DNA of 57,220 bases. Origin: a bacterium HR15. Its GTDB lineage: Bacteria > Armatimonadota > Fimbriimonadia > Fimbriimonadales > GBS-DC. The stretch covers positions 1 to 57,220 of the forward strand of contig BEHR01000023.1 in the NCBI GenBank assembly GCA_002898555.1, read 5' to 3'. The stretch's first letter is position 1. Each line of letters opens with the position of its first letter. The notes below the pieces were generated by a model. The model ran no database searches. It saw only the letters and a program-made list of their open reading frames with translations, and was not told the origin of the DNA. A program made the position numbers and the translations under genes. Positions 44,070-52,354 of the stretch are shown piece by piece.

Positions 44070-46397
44070 CTACCGTTCCCACCAAGCAGGGTTCAGCACC
44101 ATCGGCTTGAACAGCCACCAACTGGCGAGGTCGCGCTGGTCGCTGAAGTGGGGCGAGGTCGGCTCCTCGCTCTGCCCCGGCGGCAGCACATTCTCGCCTA
44201 CAATCGGATTGCTTAGCTCGATCACTTGAATGTAGGAGCCGCGATCGGTGTAGGGCACGCCGGGCAAGCTGCCCCAGTTCATGCGGGGCGCGCTATAGCG
44301 CCACTGGCTGATGTTCGCCCCATACCGCTGCTTCAATTGGGTCAGTGCGTCGGCTAAGGCAATCGCCAGCACTTGCTCTTTCGGCTTGCCGTTGAAGTAG
44401 TCATAGAGGCGTGGCACGGCGGCTTTGTTGCCCTGCAAGGCATACAGAATATAGCTTGGCTGAATCGCCAACCGAAAGAGGTTCGGGTCAAAGAAGTTGC
44501 CCAGATCATCCCCGAACACGCGGTTGCGCACCGCGTCCAGCCAGGCGTCCCAGATGACCTTGCCCGTGCTGCCTTCCCGCTCGTAGTGGTCCCACGCCTC
44601 CAGCACCCGGATCGCCCGCTGCATCTCTGGCGTGAGATTTTTGTTGCGCTTCACTATCTCCAGCATCGCGGGCTTGAGCTTGGCGGCGTCCTCGTCGTAC
44701 ATCGCGATATCGGCAATCATCGCCTTGACATCATCGAGGGTCAGCAGCGGCTTGCGACTGGCAAGTTCAATCAGCCGATGCACGCGGAAGATCGCGCCCC
44801 ATGCGGGCGTGTCGCCGTTTTGCCACCAGACGGCGGGTTTATTGTTCCAGTTGACGATGAATCCGCGTTTCGGGTTGACCACGCGCGGCATCTGTTCAAA
44901 GGGCATCATGCCTTTCCAGTCGTATTCGCCAGTGCCCCATACAGGTAGGCGTGGGTCGATGCCCTCTGCACGAATGGGCGGGCGTCCGCAATAGAAGTAG
45001 GCGATATCGCCGTCGCGTGTCGCACAGAAGGCATTAAACGATGCCACGATGTGGGAGCAGGCGCGTTCGAAATCGGCGACCGAACGCGCCCGCAGAATAC
45101 CATAGTAGGCGTTAATCGCCTCCAGCTCCTTATCCCAAAAGCTGAGCGACCAGGCAATCGCCACATGGTTGCGCCGATCGATCGCCACGACGGGTCCGTG
45201 AACACTGCGGTAGATGGTAAGCTGCACCGGGTCTTGCCCTTTGACCCGAATCGTTTCGGTGCGTTTTTCGAAAGGCACCCATTTGCCTTTGTACCAGTAC
45301 TCCTCCGGGTTATCGGGGTTCAGCTTTTCGATAAAAGCGTCGGCGAAATCGGCAATGCCTGAAGTGAAGGTCCAGGCGAGGTAATCGGTGGTGCCGATTA
45401 GCACGCCTGGGATGCCGGGGAAGCTCATGCCGAGCGCGTTGATGCCTGCGCCGGAGAGATGCACTTCGGCGGCGATATGGGGCAGGCTGAAGCCCATCTG
45501 CGGTGCCCCCACAAAGAGCGCGTTCCCTGTGGCGGATTTTTTGGGGGCAATCGCGATGGCATAGCTGCCGAAATGAGTGTAGAGACCATGCCGTTGCGCG
45601 AATTCCAGTTGCGCTTCACCCGATGCCAGTCGCAGTGTGGGCAGAAGCACATCCAGCCCGATATTGGGCAGCTGTGCCGCGTGCCGTTTGAACCGTTCCA
45701 GTGCGGCTTTGGGGTCTACCCGGTGCGCTTTACGCGAGTCGTCTTCAGGGGGCACAGTGGTAGGCGAGTTCGGGTCTTGGAGCCAGAGCAGGTCATTTGC
45801 CCAGACTTCGGCGTTCTCTTTGCTGCGCATGCGTAGGTATTGAAGCAGGGTGAAGTTGCGCAGGTCGCCTGCTGCCATCAGCCCCCCGAATCGGCGCGAC
45901 ATCATCACACCGATTGCCACTGTATCGGTGGGGCGCCATGGGCGCGGCTCGATGCCCGTTTCGGCATAGCCGGGCGGCAGCTTGCCCGTGCGCTTCGCCT
46001 CTTCCATCCAAGCGTTCACCCCATCCACATAGCCCTGCAGTGCCTCCTGCAGTTCTGGGGCAAGGCGAGCTATTTGACGCTGCATCTCCTCCTCCGTGTA
46101 GCCCTGAATCCGCGCGGCTTTGTCCTGCTCCAGCGCGGTGGGTCCCATCATCTCTGCCAGTTCGCCCCGTGCCTGACGGCGATAGCGTTCCATTTGCCAG
46201 AGCCGATCCTGGGCAATCGCGTAGCCGTTACCATAAAACAGCCCATAGAGCGAGTTCGCCAGCACATGCGGCACACCATAGGTGTCGCGCACAATCGTTA
46301 TCGTTTCACCGCGCACGGTGAGCTCCACCCGCTGCGCTTGGCTGGCTGCTATGCTCGCGCTCAGCAATAAGATCCATCCGTAATGTCGTCGTTTCAT
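44070..46397 (-). CDS. Penicillin acylase family protein (Ntn hydrolase)
   Basis: A 775-aa secreted protein with a signal peptide ending near ASQA (about residue 21). The alpha-chain region has VPHVLANSLYGLFYGNGYAIAQDRLWQMERYRRQARGELAE, typical of the family. S278 in FGSYAIAIAPKKSATG is the likely autocatalytic nucleophile at the start of the beta chain; most relatives have Gly-Ser-Asn, here Gly-Ser-Tyr. Family members hydrolyse amide-linked acyl groups, including acyl-homoserine lactones. A GAGG lies before ATG 46397. Substrate cannot be predicted. Confidence 0.87.
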   Translation of the reverse strand: MKRRHYGWILLLSASIAASQAQRVELTVRGETITIVRDTYGVPHVLANSLYGLFYGNGYAIAQDRLWQMERYRRQARGELAEMMGPTALEQDKAARIQGYTEEEMQRQIARLAPELQEALQGYVDGVNAWMEEAKRTGKLPPGYAETGIEPRPWRPTDTVAIGVMMSRRFGGLMAAGDLRNFTLLQYLRMRSKENAEVWANDLLWLQDPNSPTTVPPEDDSRKAHRVDPKAALERFKRHAAQLPNIGLDVLLPTLRLASGEAQLEFAQRHGLYTHFGSYAIAIAPKKSATGNALFVGAPQMGFSLPHIAAEVHLSGAGINALGMSFPGIPGVLIGTTDYLAWTFTSGIADFADAFIEKLNPDNPEEYWYKGKWVPFEKRTETIRVKGQDPVQLTIYRSVHGPVVAIDRRNHVAIAWSLSFWDKELEAINAYYGILRARSVADFERACSHIVASFNAFCATRDGDIAYFYCGRPPIRAEGIDPRLPVWGTGEYDWKGMMPFEQMPRVVNPKRGFIVNWNNKPAVWWQNGDTPAWGAIFRVHRLIELASRKPLLTLDDVKAMIADIAMYDEDAAKLKPAMLEIVKRNKNLTPEMQRAIRVLEAWDHYEREGSTGKVIWDAWLDAVRNRVFGDDLGNFFDPNLFRLAIQPSYILYALQGNKAAVPRLYDYFNGKPKEQVLAIALADALTQLKQRYGANISQWRYSAPRMNWGSLPGVPYTDRGSYIQVIELSNPIVGENVLPPGQSEEPTSPHFSDQRDLASWWLFKPMVLNPAWWER

Positions 46398-46445
46398 AGT
46401 GAACCTCCTTGTTGGGTGTGAGGCAGCAGACAGTGTTGCCTGATG

Positions 46446-46471
46446 GGGCGATGGCTGGAATGCCGTCGCCC
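46446..46471. other. Stem-loop in the gap between penicillin acylase and sugar dehydrogenase genes
   Basis: GGGCGA-T-GGC pairs with GCC-G-TCGCCC around TGGAAT. On the plus strand it is followed by GTTTTTTATTTT, but no plus-strand gene ends here. On the minus strand it lies after the sugar dehydrogenase stop but has no U-run. It may be a terminator of antisense transcription or a minus-strand 3' stem. Confidence 0.35.
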
Positions 46472-46519
46472 TGATGTTTTTTATTTTGACCGTGGGTTCG
46501 AGACTCCTGCTGGAGCAGG

Positions 46520-48229
46520 CTATTGTCCGGAGGCGCCGAAATTAAACAGCACCGTCAACAGATCGGCGTCGTCCACCCTCCCATCCGCGTTCAGATCCTC
46601 CACGCCACCTGGCTCTCCGAATCGAAACAGCACTGCCAGCAGATCGGCATCGTCGATCACATTGTCCCCGTTCACATCCCCGTTGATGGTGAACACCAGT
46701 GGCAGGTAAGCGTATCCCTGCGCAGCGATTGTCACCGATGGTACTCTCACCGACAGGTAGGTGCCGGCTTTAGCACGCACGGTATAGGTGCCTGGCGTGT
46801 TCACCCGTTCCGAGAAGCGTCCGAAGGCATCCAGTGTGGTGGCAATGCTCTGGACAGGATGATTATTTTGCAGCAGCTGGAGGGAGAGTGGGACACCGAG
46901 TGGAGTTGCTTGTCGTTCTGTCAGTCGCGCTTGTCCATGCACAATTTCGGGTGGGTTCACGGGGCGGATACGATACACGCCGCGCGCGGATGTGGAGAGG
47001 GAGCAGACATAGAGGAAACCATCAGGGCCGATTTTCATGTCGGTGACGACGCCCCAGCCCCAGCTCCATCGGAAGGCGTCGCGTTCTTCAGGTGTATCCG
47101 CCACCCGATCCGCAACTGTGCCGCTCAGCAGAAAGTCTTCGCGATCGGTGCGCATAGGAAGGAGATAGATTTGCAGCAAATTGTTATCCGCGACCAGACA
47201 CTGATCCCGAAGATGGGGCGCATAGCGCGCACTTCGCACAAAAAAGATCGCCACTATGCCAATCGAGTCAGCCAGTGAGAAGAGCGGATCTGCATAATGG
47301 GCGTTGGGCAGCATAACCAGATCGGTGGCATCCCAGCTGCGATTCTGGCTCCAGGAACCCAGCGCATTGCGGGCATCGGGACCCATTATCTTGGTCCATC
47401 CGCCGTTCATCCCTCGCCTGACCAGATTGATCTCGTCGTAGACTTCAGGACCATTATCGGTGATCCAGAGGTTGCCGGTCAGGGGGTCAAAGGTTATGCC
47501 GAAACAATTGCGGATACCGTATGCCCAGAGTTTTTGGATGCGCGGGTCGGGATGCGCCACAAAGGGATTGTCGGTCGGGATACTACCATCGGGGTTAATG
47601 CGGTAGATTCCGCCGGCGCCAGCAACCGCCGTGCTGCTTGTGTTCTGTTCGATGCGCGGGTTCGAAAAACCTCCCCGCCCCATATCGCCGACGGAGAGAT
47701 AGAGCTTTCTATCGGGGCCAAAACGCAACACTCCCCCATGGTGATGCTCGATGTTCCGCTGAGTGGGATCATAGGGTACTTCGAAGATCAGCAGCGGCTC
47801 CACAAGGGCGGTACCGTTCCAGCGGTAGCGTTCCACCCGATTGGCAACCCAGTCGTTCGCGTCGGTGGAATCTGCGCCGGATTGTGAAGCAGAGTAGTAG
47901 ACATAGACATAGCCATTTTGGTCGAAGTCGGGATCGAACACCATGCCTAACAAACCTCGCTCGCCAGCGGAGTTCACTGCCAAATCCAGCACGGTAGAAT
48001 GGATAACACCATTTCGGATATGCCGGATGCGTCCTGTTGCGCGTTCCGCAACCAGAAATTCATTCGGATCGTCAGGGCGCAGGAATTCGAACATGATAGG
48101 CTGCGGGCTGGCGCCTGTGCTAAACACCCGTTCGATCAAGAGATCGGGGTCCGAAATTTGTGGCTGTGGTAGAAGGTGATCTGCCATCAGTAGTAGCAAT
48201 GCCCCTATCAAAGCTCGCGCTCGCCACAT
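46520..48229 (-). CDS. PQQ-type sugar dehydrogenase (GSDH/Hip-like propeller) with C-terminal dockerin-like domain
   Basis: A 569-aa secreted protein. After a signal peptide come six-bladed propeller motifs: ERGLLGMVFDPDFDQNGYVYVYYS, HHHGGVLRFGPDRKLYLSVGD, YGIRNCFGITFDPLTGNLWITDNG. These match soluble glucose/sorbosone dehydrogenases using PQQ. The last 60 residues carry two calcium-binding dockerin repeats (DVNGDNVIDDADLLAVLF and DLNADGRVDDADLLTVLF). Dockerin-like tails outside cellulosomes are common in this phylum and in Planctomycetes; the partner is unknown. A GGTATAAT box lies upstream on the minus strand. Confidence 0.85.
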   Translation of the reverse strand: MWRARALIGALLLLMADHLLPQPQISDPDLLIERVFSTGASPQPIMFEFLRPDDPNEFLVAERATGRIRHIRNGVIHSTVLDLAVNSAGERGLLGMVFDPDFDQNGYVYVYYSASQSGADSTDANDWVANRVERYRWNGTALVEPLLIFEVPYDPTQRNIEHHHGGVLRFGPDRKLYLSVGDMGRGGFSNPRIEQNTSSTAVAGAGGIYRINPDGSIPTDNPFVAHPDPRIQKLWAYGIRNCFGITFDPLTGNLWITDNGPEVYDEINLVRRGMNGGWTKIMGPDARNALGSWSQNRSWDATDLVMLPNAHYADPLFSLADSIGIVAIFFVRSARYAPHLRDQCLVADNNLLQIYLLPMRTDREDFLLSGTVADRVADTPEERDAFRWSWGWGVVTDMKIGPDGFLYVCSLSTSARGVYRIRPVNPPEIVHGQARLTERQATPLGVPLSLQLLQNNHPVQSIATTLDAFGRFSERVNTPGTYTVRAKAGTYLSVRVPSVTIAAQGYAYLPLVFTINGDVNGDNVIDDADLLAVLFRFGEPGGVEDLNADGRVDDADLLTVLFNFGASGQ

Positions 48230-48250
48230 TGTCTCCTCTCCTCATAAGGA

Positions 48251-48258
48251 ATTATACC
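48251..48258 (-). promoter_or_regulatory. Candidate promoter (-10 GGTATAAT) of the sugar dehydrogenase gene
   Basis: On the minus strand TATAAT (48256-48251), preceded by GG, lies 21 nt before ATG 48229. GAGGAGA between them supplies a ribosome-binding site. No clear -35. Confidence 0.5.
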
Positions 48259-48286
48259 TCATTCGTCAGAAACGGTGTCGGTGTGC

Positions 48287-48317
48287 TATAGAAACAGCAT
48301 ACTCATAGAGAGTATGC
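48287..48317 (+). promoter_or_regulatory. Palindromic operator-like site at a candidate start region
   Basis: A perfect inverted repeat GCATACTC-ATAGA-GAGTATGC spans 48297-48317. A TATAGA at 48287-48292 could be a -10, which would place the transcription start inside the palindrome. This suggests a repressor operator or a 5'-terminal hairpin controlling the DUF1080 gene about 115 bp downstream. Confidence 0.4.
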
Positions 48318-48430
48318 CCTTGAATTCACGGAAGGACTTTCTTGCAGCGAATTTGTTCAAGAGGGGAACCCTCAGCGTGCAGGAGTGCTGCCCTTCGCCA
48401 CGAATCCTCGGGGTAGGGAGGACAACGACC

Positions 48431-49108
48431 ATGCGATGGTACCAATTGACTGGGGCGGTTCTGGCACTCAGTGTGCTGGCGGGATTTGTCTGGCAGCAGA
48501 CGCTCAAGCCAGCGGGCAAAGAGGTGAAACTGTTCAACGGCAAGGACCTGTCGGGCTGGGACTACTATCTGGCAGACCCGCACGCGAAGATGGAAGATGT
48601 GTGGAGCGTGGACAAGGAGCAAGGGATTCTCATCTGTAAAGGTTCGCCTCCTGGCTACCTCTACACGAAGAAGGACTACACGAACTTCATTTTGAAGTTG
48701 GAGTGGCGTTGGGCGCCGGGCAAGCCGCCGGGCAACAGCGGTGTGCTGCTGCGCGTGCATGGCGAACATAAGATCTGGCCGCGCTCCATCGAGGCACAGC
48801 TGATGTATATGAACTCAGGCGACTTTTGGCTTATCGATGGTGCGCCCTTAGAGACTGACCCGGAGTATATCGATAAGAACGCCCCCCGCCACCGCTGGCG
48901 CAAGAAGACCGCCGAGAAGCCCGCTCCCGAGTGGAACGAGTATGAGATTATCGTGAGCGGCGACCGCATCACCCTCAAAGTAAACGGTGAGGTGGTGAAC
49001 GAGGGTTGGGGCGCGGAGGTGCGACCGGGCAAAATTGCGCTTCAGTCGGAGGGAGGCGAAATCCATTTCCGCAACATCCGTCTGATCCCGCTGGAATCGG
49101 CGCGATAA
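48431..49108 (+). CDS. DUF1080 (3-keto-disaccharide hydrolase-like) domain protein, membrane-anchored or secreted
   Basis: A 225-aa protein. One N-terminal hydrophobic segment (LTGAVLALSVLAGFVW) precedes a concanavalin-like domain: LFNGKDLSGWDYYLAD, GYLYTKKDYTNFILKLEWRW, GNSGVLLRV, WNEYEIIVSGDRITLKVNGEVV, GKIALQSEGGEIHFRNIRLIPL, a full DUF1080 signature. Members include 3-keto-glycoside hydrolases, but many are only predicted. The frame opens at 48275; ATG 48431 is chosen because GGGAGGA precedes it and it starts the anchor. A leader of about 130 nt with a palindrome lies upstream. Confidence 0.87.
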   Translation: MRWYQLTGAVLALSVLAGFVWQQTLKPAGKEVKLFNGKDLSGWDYYLADPHAKMEDVWSVDKEQGILICKGSPPGYLYTKKDYTNFILKLEWRWAPGKPPGNSGVLLRVHGEHKIWPRSIEAQLMYMNSGDFWLIDGAPLETDPEYIDKNAPRHRWRKKTAEKPAPEWNEYEIIVSGDRITLKVNGEVVNEGWGAEVRPGKIALQSEGGEIHFRNIRLIPLESAR

Positions 49109-49122
49109 CTTTCAGTGTTATC
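49104..49122. terminator. Hairpin spanning both stop codons of convergent genes
   Basis: GATAAC (49104-49109) and GTTATC (49117-49122) form a 6-bp stem around TTTCAGT. The TAA of the DUF1080 gene and the TTA (TAA on the minus strand) of hyuB are both inside the arms. The stem is short and lacks a U-run. Confidence 0.4.
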
Positions 49123-50701
49123 CACGCTCTGGTTGCCCCCAGCCACCGCCCCCTGGTGTGCGGATGGTGAGAAGGGTATCGGGAGGCACACGCACTGTGC
49201 CTTTAATCAGCTCTGTTTCGAGCCTACCCCCGATCAACAAACGGTTCTGCCCGCGCTTGCCCGCTTTGCCCCCGTATAGCCCGTAGGGCGCATGGCGACG
49301 GCGGTCGGTGAACAGGGTGATAGTCGCCTCGGTCAGGAACTGGAAGGTGCGGATAACGCCGTCGCCCCCACGATATCGCCCTGCTCCCCCTGTGCGTTCC
49401 GCGAGCCGATACTCCAAAATGCGCACGGGAAACGCGCTCTCAATCGCTTCCACAGGCGTATTGCGCGTGTTGGTCATGTGAACATGGATTCCGCTCGCGC
49501 CATCCGCGTGGGGACATGCGCCCGCGCCGCCCGCTATGGTTTCATAGTAGACGAACGGCTGCTGGCGCACCGGGTCATAGCCACCAAAGAGCAGATTATT
49601 CATCGTGCCTTGAGAAGCGGCAGGGATCCGATCAGGCAGTACTTGGGCAAACGCCCCCAGCAGCACATCGACAATTCGCTGCGCGGTCTCCACATTGCCC
49701 CCTGCCACCGCAGCGGGAAAGCGCGCGTTAACAATTGTGCCTTCAGGCGCAATCACCTCCACGGGACGCCAGCAACCTGCGTTCGTCGGCACCTCCGTCG
49801 GGATCAAGCAGCGAACCACATAGTAGCACGCAGAGCGCGTCACTGCCTCGGTCGCGTTAATGCCACCTGGTGACTGCGGCGCGCTGCCTGTGAAATCGAA
49901 CCGGATGGTGCCCGGCTCGCTTGCTGGCACGGTAACCGTCGCGCGGATGCGGAGGTTGCGCGTGCCGTGCCCATCGTCGTCTAAATAATCCTCGAAAGTA
50001 TATTCGCCTGGTGGCAGCTCGCGCAGCATAGCCCGGGTGACGGACTCGCTATAATGGAGCAGCTGTTCGAATCGCTCCAGCCAGCGTTCGATACCTTCCT
50101 GTTCTAACAGGGTTTGCATGCGGTGGACACCTATGCGGTTGGCACCAATCTGGGCATAGAGGTCGCCCTGCCGCTCTTCAGGTGTGCGCACATTGGTCAG
50201 CAACAGTTGCAGCACATCGTGCTGCAGCGTGTCCTCGCGCAGCAGATAGACGGGCGGGATGCGCAGTCCCTCCTCGAAGATTTCGCGAGCAAGCGGCATC
50301 GAGCCGGGTGTGGAGCCACCTGTGTCGGCATGGTGTGCCCGATTCGCCACGAAGCCCACGCAGCGCTCCCTCACAAACACAGGCGCAACGAGGGTCCAGT
50401 CGGGCAGGTGCGTGCCTGCGTGATAGGGGTCATTGGTCAGCACCATGTCGCCTGGTCGCCATTCGAAACGGGGCAGCAGCCATTCCATTAGCGCGGGCAT
50501 CGCACCCAGATGCACAGGGATATGAGCTGCCTGTGCGACGAGTCGTCCCTGCGCATCGAACAGGGCACAGGAATAGTCGCGCCGCTCTTTGATATTGGGC
50601 GAGCAGGCGGCACGCTCCAGCACGCGCCCCATCTCTTCTGGGATCGCGCTCAGCCGTTCTTGATAGAAGCCCACGCGCGCAGGGTCAAATGCCTTCTCCA
50701 T
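49118..50701 (-). CDS. hyuB: Hydantoinase B / oxoprolinase (HyuB) family protein
   Basis: A 527-aa protein with the HyuB pattern: SPNIKERRDYSCALFDAQGRLVAQAAHIPVHLGAMP, NDPYHAGTHLPDWTLVAPVF, GGINATEAVTRSACYYVVRCL and GGAGRYRGGDGVIR. HyuB pairs with HyuA in ATP-dependent N-methylhydantoinase, oxoprolinase or acetone carboxylase-like enzymes. No hyuA is adjacent, so the partner must be elsewhere. ATG 50701 has an AGGAG that touches it and a GGGTATCCT box 8 nt upstream, which suggests leaderless initiation. Confidence 0.88.
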   Translation of the reverse strand: MEKAFDPARVGFYQERLSAIPEEMGRVLERAACSPNIKERRDYSCALFDAQGRLVAQAAHIPVHLGAMPALMEWLLPRFEWRPGDMVLTNDPYHAGTHLPDWTLVAPVFVRERCVGFVANRAHHADTGGSTPGSMPLAREIFEEGLRIPPVYLLREDTLQHDVLQLLLTNVRTPEERQGDLYAQIGANRIGVHRMQTLLEQEGIERWLERFEQLLHYSESVTRAMLRELPPGEYTFEDYLDDDGHGTRNLRIRATVTVPASEPGTIRFDFTGSAPQSPGGINATEAVTRSACYYVVRCLIPTEVPTNAGCWRPVEVIAPEGTIVNARFPAAVAGGNVETAQRIVDVLLGAFAQVLPDRIPAASQGTMNNLLFGGYDPVRQQPFVYYETIAGGAGACPHADGASGIHVHMTNTRNTPVEAIESAFPVRILEYRLAERTGGAGRYRGGDGVIRTFQFLTEATITLFTDRRRHAPYGLYGGKAGKRGQNRLLIGGRLETELIKGTVRVPPDTLLTIRTPGGGGWGQPERG

Positions 50702-50820
50702 CTCCTGTCAGGATACCCGTTCAGGAAACACTCAATCCGTAGCGGGCGAACACCATGCAGCAGCACACCCCATGGTATCTTGACCGCTGTCCCCCAATCC
50801 AGCGACGGCAGCGCAGGCAT
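50650..50820 (-). CDS. Small hypothetical protein upstream of hyuB (56 aa)
   Basis: On the minus strand ATG 50820 is preceded at 5 nt by AGGAGG and opens 56 codons (start MPALPSLDWGTAVKIPWGVL) ending with TGA at 50652-50650. It overlaps the first 52 bp of hyuB in another frame. The ribosome-binding site is better than that of hyuB, so it may be a real small gene or a leader peptide coupling translation. No family is recognised. Confidence 0.35.
   Translation of the reverse strand: MPALPSLDWGTAVKIPWGVLLHGVRPLRIECFLNGYPDRRWRRHLTLRAWASIKNG
50710..50718 (-). promoter_or_regulatory. Candidate leaderless promoter (-10 GGGTATCCT) of hyuB
   Basis: TATCCT on the minus strand (50715-50710), preceded by GGG; ATG 50701 is 8 nt downstream. 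The box lies inside the small upstream reading frame. Confidence 0.35.
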
Positions 50821-50916
50821 TGTGCCCTCCTGATTGGGTGTCAGGGTTCGCGCTGGGTTGGCAGGTTCCTGCTTAATAGGGCGGGCGATGGTTCGGAAAG
50901 GGGCATTCCTGAACCC

Positions 50917-50924
50917 TGTACAAT
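50917..50924 (+). promoter_or_regulatory. Candidate promoter (-10 TACAAT) of flgA
   Basis: TACAAT at 50919-50924, 30 nt before ATG 50955. A stem-loop at 50890-50915 (GGTTC-GGAA against TTCC-T-GAACC) lies directly upstream. No sigma-28-type (TAAA-N15-GCCGATAA) element is evident. Confidence 0.35.
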
Positions 50925-50954
50925 TGGGCTTGCTATGCCGATAATGGAGCCGTG

Positions 50955-51743
50955 ATGCGAGCCGTGCTAAGTTTGATAATCGCTATCGGCTGGTTTGGCG
51001 GGGGCGCAGGCATCGTGTCCCTCGCGGATGAGGCGATTCTTCGAATCCGCATCGAAGCCGAGGTTCGTGTTCAGTCGGAGCGGTTCCGCCTGGGTGACAT
51101 CGCAACGGTGGAGGGTGGCACGCCTTCCCGATGGGAGCAACTGAAGCAGATCGAGCTGGGCGCCTCGCCCTTGCCCGGTCAGAAACGGCTCTTCACCCGT
51201 CAGCAGCTTATCACCCGCCTGCGCCAGCACGGCATCGACCCGCGCACCGTGCAGATTGCGATGCCCGATACGGTGCGCATCACACGCGCTGCGCAATCGC
51301 TACCGGTGGACGCGCTCGTGCAATTCGCGCGAGAGCAGTTAAAGCAGGTGCTGGGCGATGCGGCCGCGCAGTGGCGGCTGGACAGGGAGCAATCGCTTGC
51401 CCCTCTTGCCCTGTCAGAGGGTGAACTGACTTTTGAACAGGTCGGTGAGACCCGCATCAGCACCGATTCCGCCACGCTGGAGATTGCCATCTTAGTAGAT
51501 GGTCAGCCAAAGGCGCGGCAAAGGGTGCGCTTCCTTGCACCCCCACGCAATCGCACGCTGCTGATACGCGCTGGCGAGGCGGTGCAGGTGCAGGTGCGTG
51601 TGGAAGGCGTGCTGCTGGAGGTATCGGGGGTGGCACGTGCCTCTGGGGCAGACGAGGAGATTATCCCTGTTTATATCCCCACCACGCAGAAAACGGTTCG
51701 TGCGCGCATCATTGACAGAGGGCGCGTGGAGGTGATACTATGA
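50955..51743 (+). CDS. flgA: Flagellar basal body P-ring formation protein FlgA
   Basis: FlgA is a periplasmic chaperone for FlgI P-ring assembly. This 262-aa protein has a signal peptide ending near VSLA, then LRIRIEAEVRVQSERFRLGDIATVEGG (SAF-type domain) and a C-terminal half with LLIRAGEAVQVQVRVEGVLLEVSGVARASGADEEIIPVYIPTTQKTVRARII, the typical FlgA tail. ATG 50955 (with GTG 50952 next to it) follows TGGAGC. Its stop overlaps flgH. Confidence 0.85.
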   Translation: MRAVLSLIIAIGWFGGGAGIVSLADEAILRIRIEAEVRVQSERFRLGDIATVEGGTPSRWEQLKQIELGASPLPGQKRLFTRQQLITRLRQHGIDPRTVQIAMPDTVRITRAAQSLPVDALVQFAREQLKQVLGDAAAQWRLDREQSLAPLALSEGELTFEQVGETRISTDSATLEIAILVDGQPKARQRVRFLAPPRNRTLLIRAGEAVQVQVRVEGVLLEVSGVARASGADEEIIPVYIPTTQKTVRARIIDRGRVEVIL

Positions 51744-52354
51744 AGGTGCTTGGCTTGTTGCTGCTGGGATGCTGGCTGAGCATGTCGGCTATGTCGGACG
51801 AGTCGGGCAGATTGGATTCCCTTCTTCCTGCGCCCAGTGGCTCCCTCTGGAGCGAGCTGGGTGGCTCGTTGTATGAAGATTTCAAGGCGCGACGGGTGGG
51901 CGACCTGCTCACGGTTGTCGTGACGGAAAGCACCACCGCCAGCACGAACGCCGACACCGCGGTCAAGAAGAGCGAATCGGCATCCACGCAAGCAGGTGTG
52001 GGCCCCTTGCTCAAACTGCTCTGGCCCGAGCTGAGTGCGGGTGGCAAAACCGACCTCAGCGCGTCAGGCAGCACCACACGCAGCGGGCGTATCACCACCC
52101 GCATCACCGTCGTGGTGGTGGAGGTGCTCCCGAACGGGGTGCTGCGCGTGGAGGGGCGACGCTCGCTCAAAATCAACGAGGAGACGCAGACGCTCATCTT
52201 TACTGGGCTGGTGCGCATCCGCGATATTCGCTCGGACAATACTATCCCATCCGCGCTGGTGGCAAACGCCCAGATCCAGTTCGAGGGCAAAGGCGTGGTC
52301 GGCTCCCGCCAGCGTGAGGGGTTAATCACCAAACTCTTCAAGGTGCTGTTTTAG
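51740..52354 (+). CDS. flgH: Flagellar L-ring protein FlgH
   Basis: FlgH forms the outer-membrane L ring. The family signature is present: SLWSELGGSLYEDFKARRVGDLLTVVVTESTTAS, then LSASGSTTRSGRITTRITVVVVEVLPNGVLRVEGRRSLKIN and GLVRIRDIRSDNTIPS. FlgH is usually a lipoprotein; the start MKVLGLLLLGCWLS has a lipobox-like LLGC (Cys 11) but an unusually short signal. Length 204 aa. No flgI, flgF or flgG is adjacent. Confidence 0.9.
   Translation: MKVLGLLLLGCWLSMSAMSDESGRLDSLLPAPSGSLWSELGGSLYEDFKARRVGDLLTVVVTESTTASTNADTAVKKSESASTQAGVGPLLKLLWPELSAGGKTDLSASGSTTRSGRITTRITVVVVEVLPNGVLRVEGRRSLKINEETQTLIFTGLVRIRDIRSDNTIPSALVANAQIQFEGKGVVGSRQREGLITKLFKVLF

Noticed and set aside
46446-46471. Strong intrinsic terminator on the plus strand
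   Set aside because: The hairpin is followed by T-runs, but no plus-strand gene precedes it; kept only as an unassigned stem-loop.
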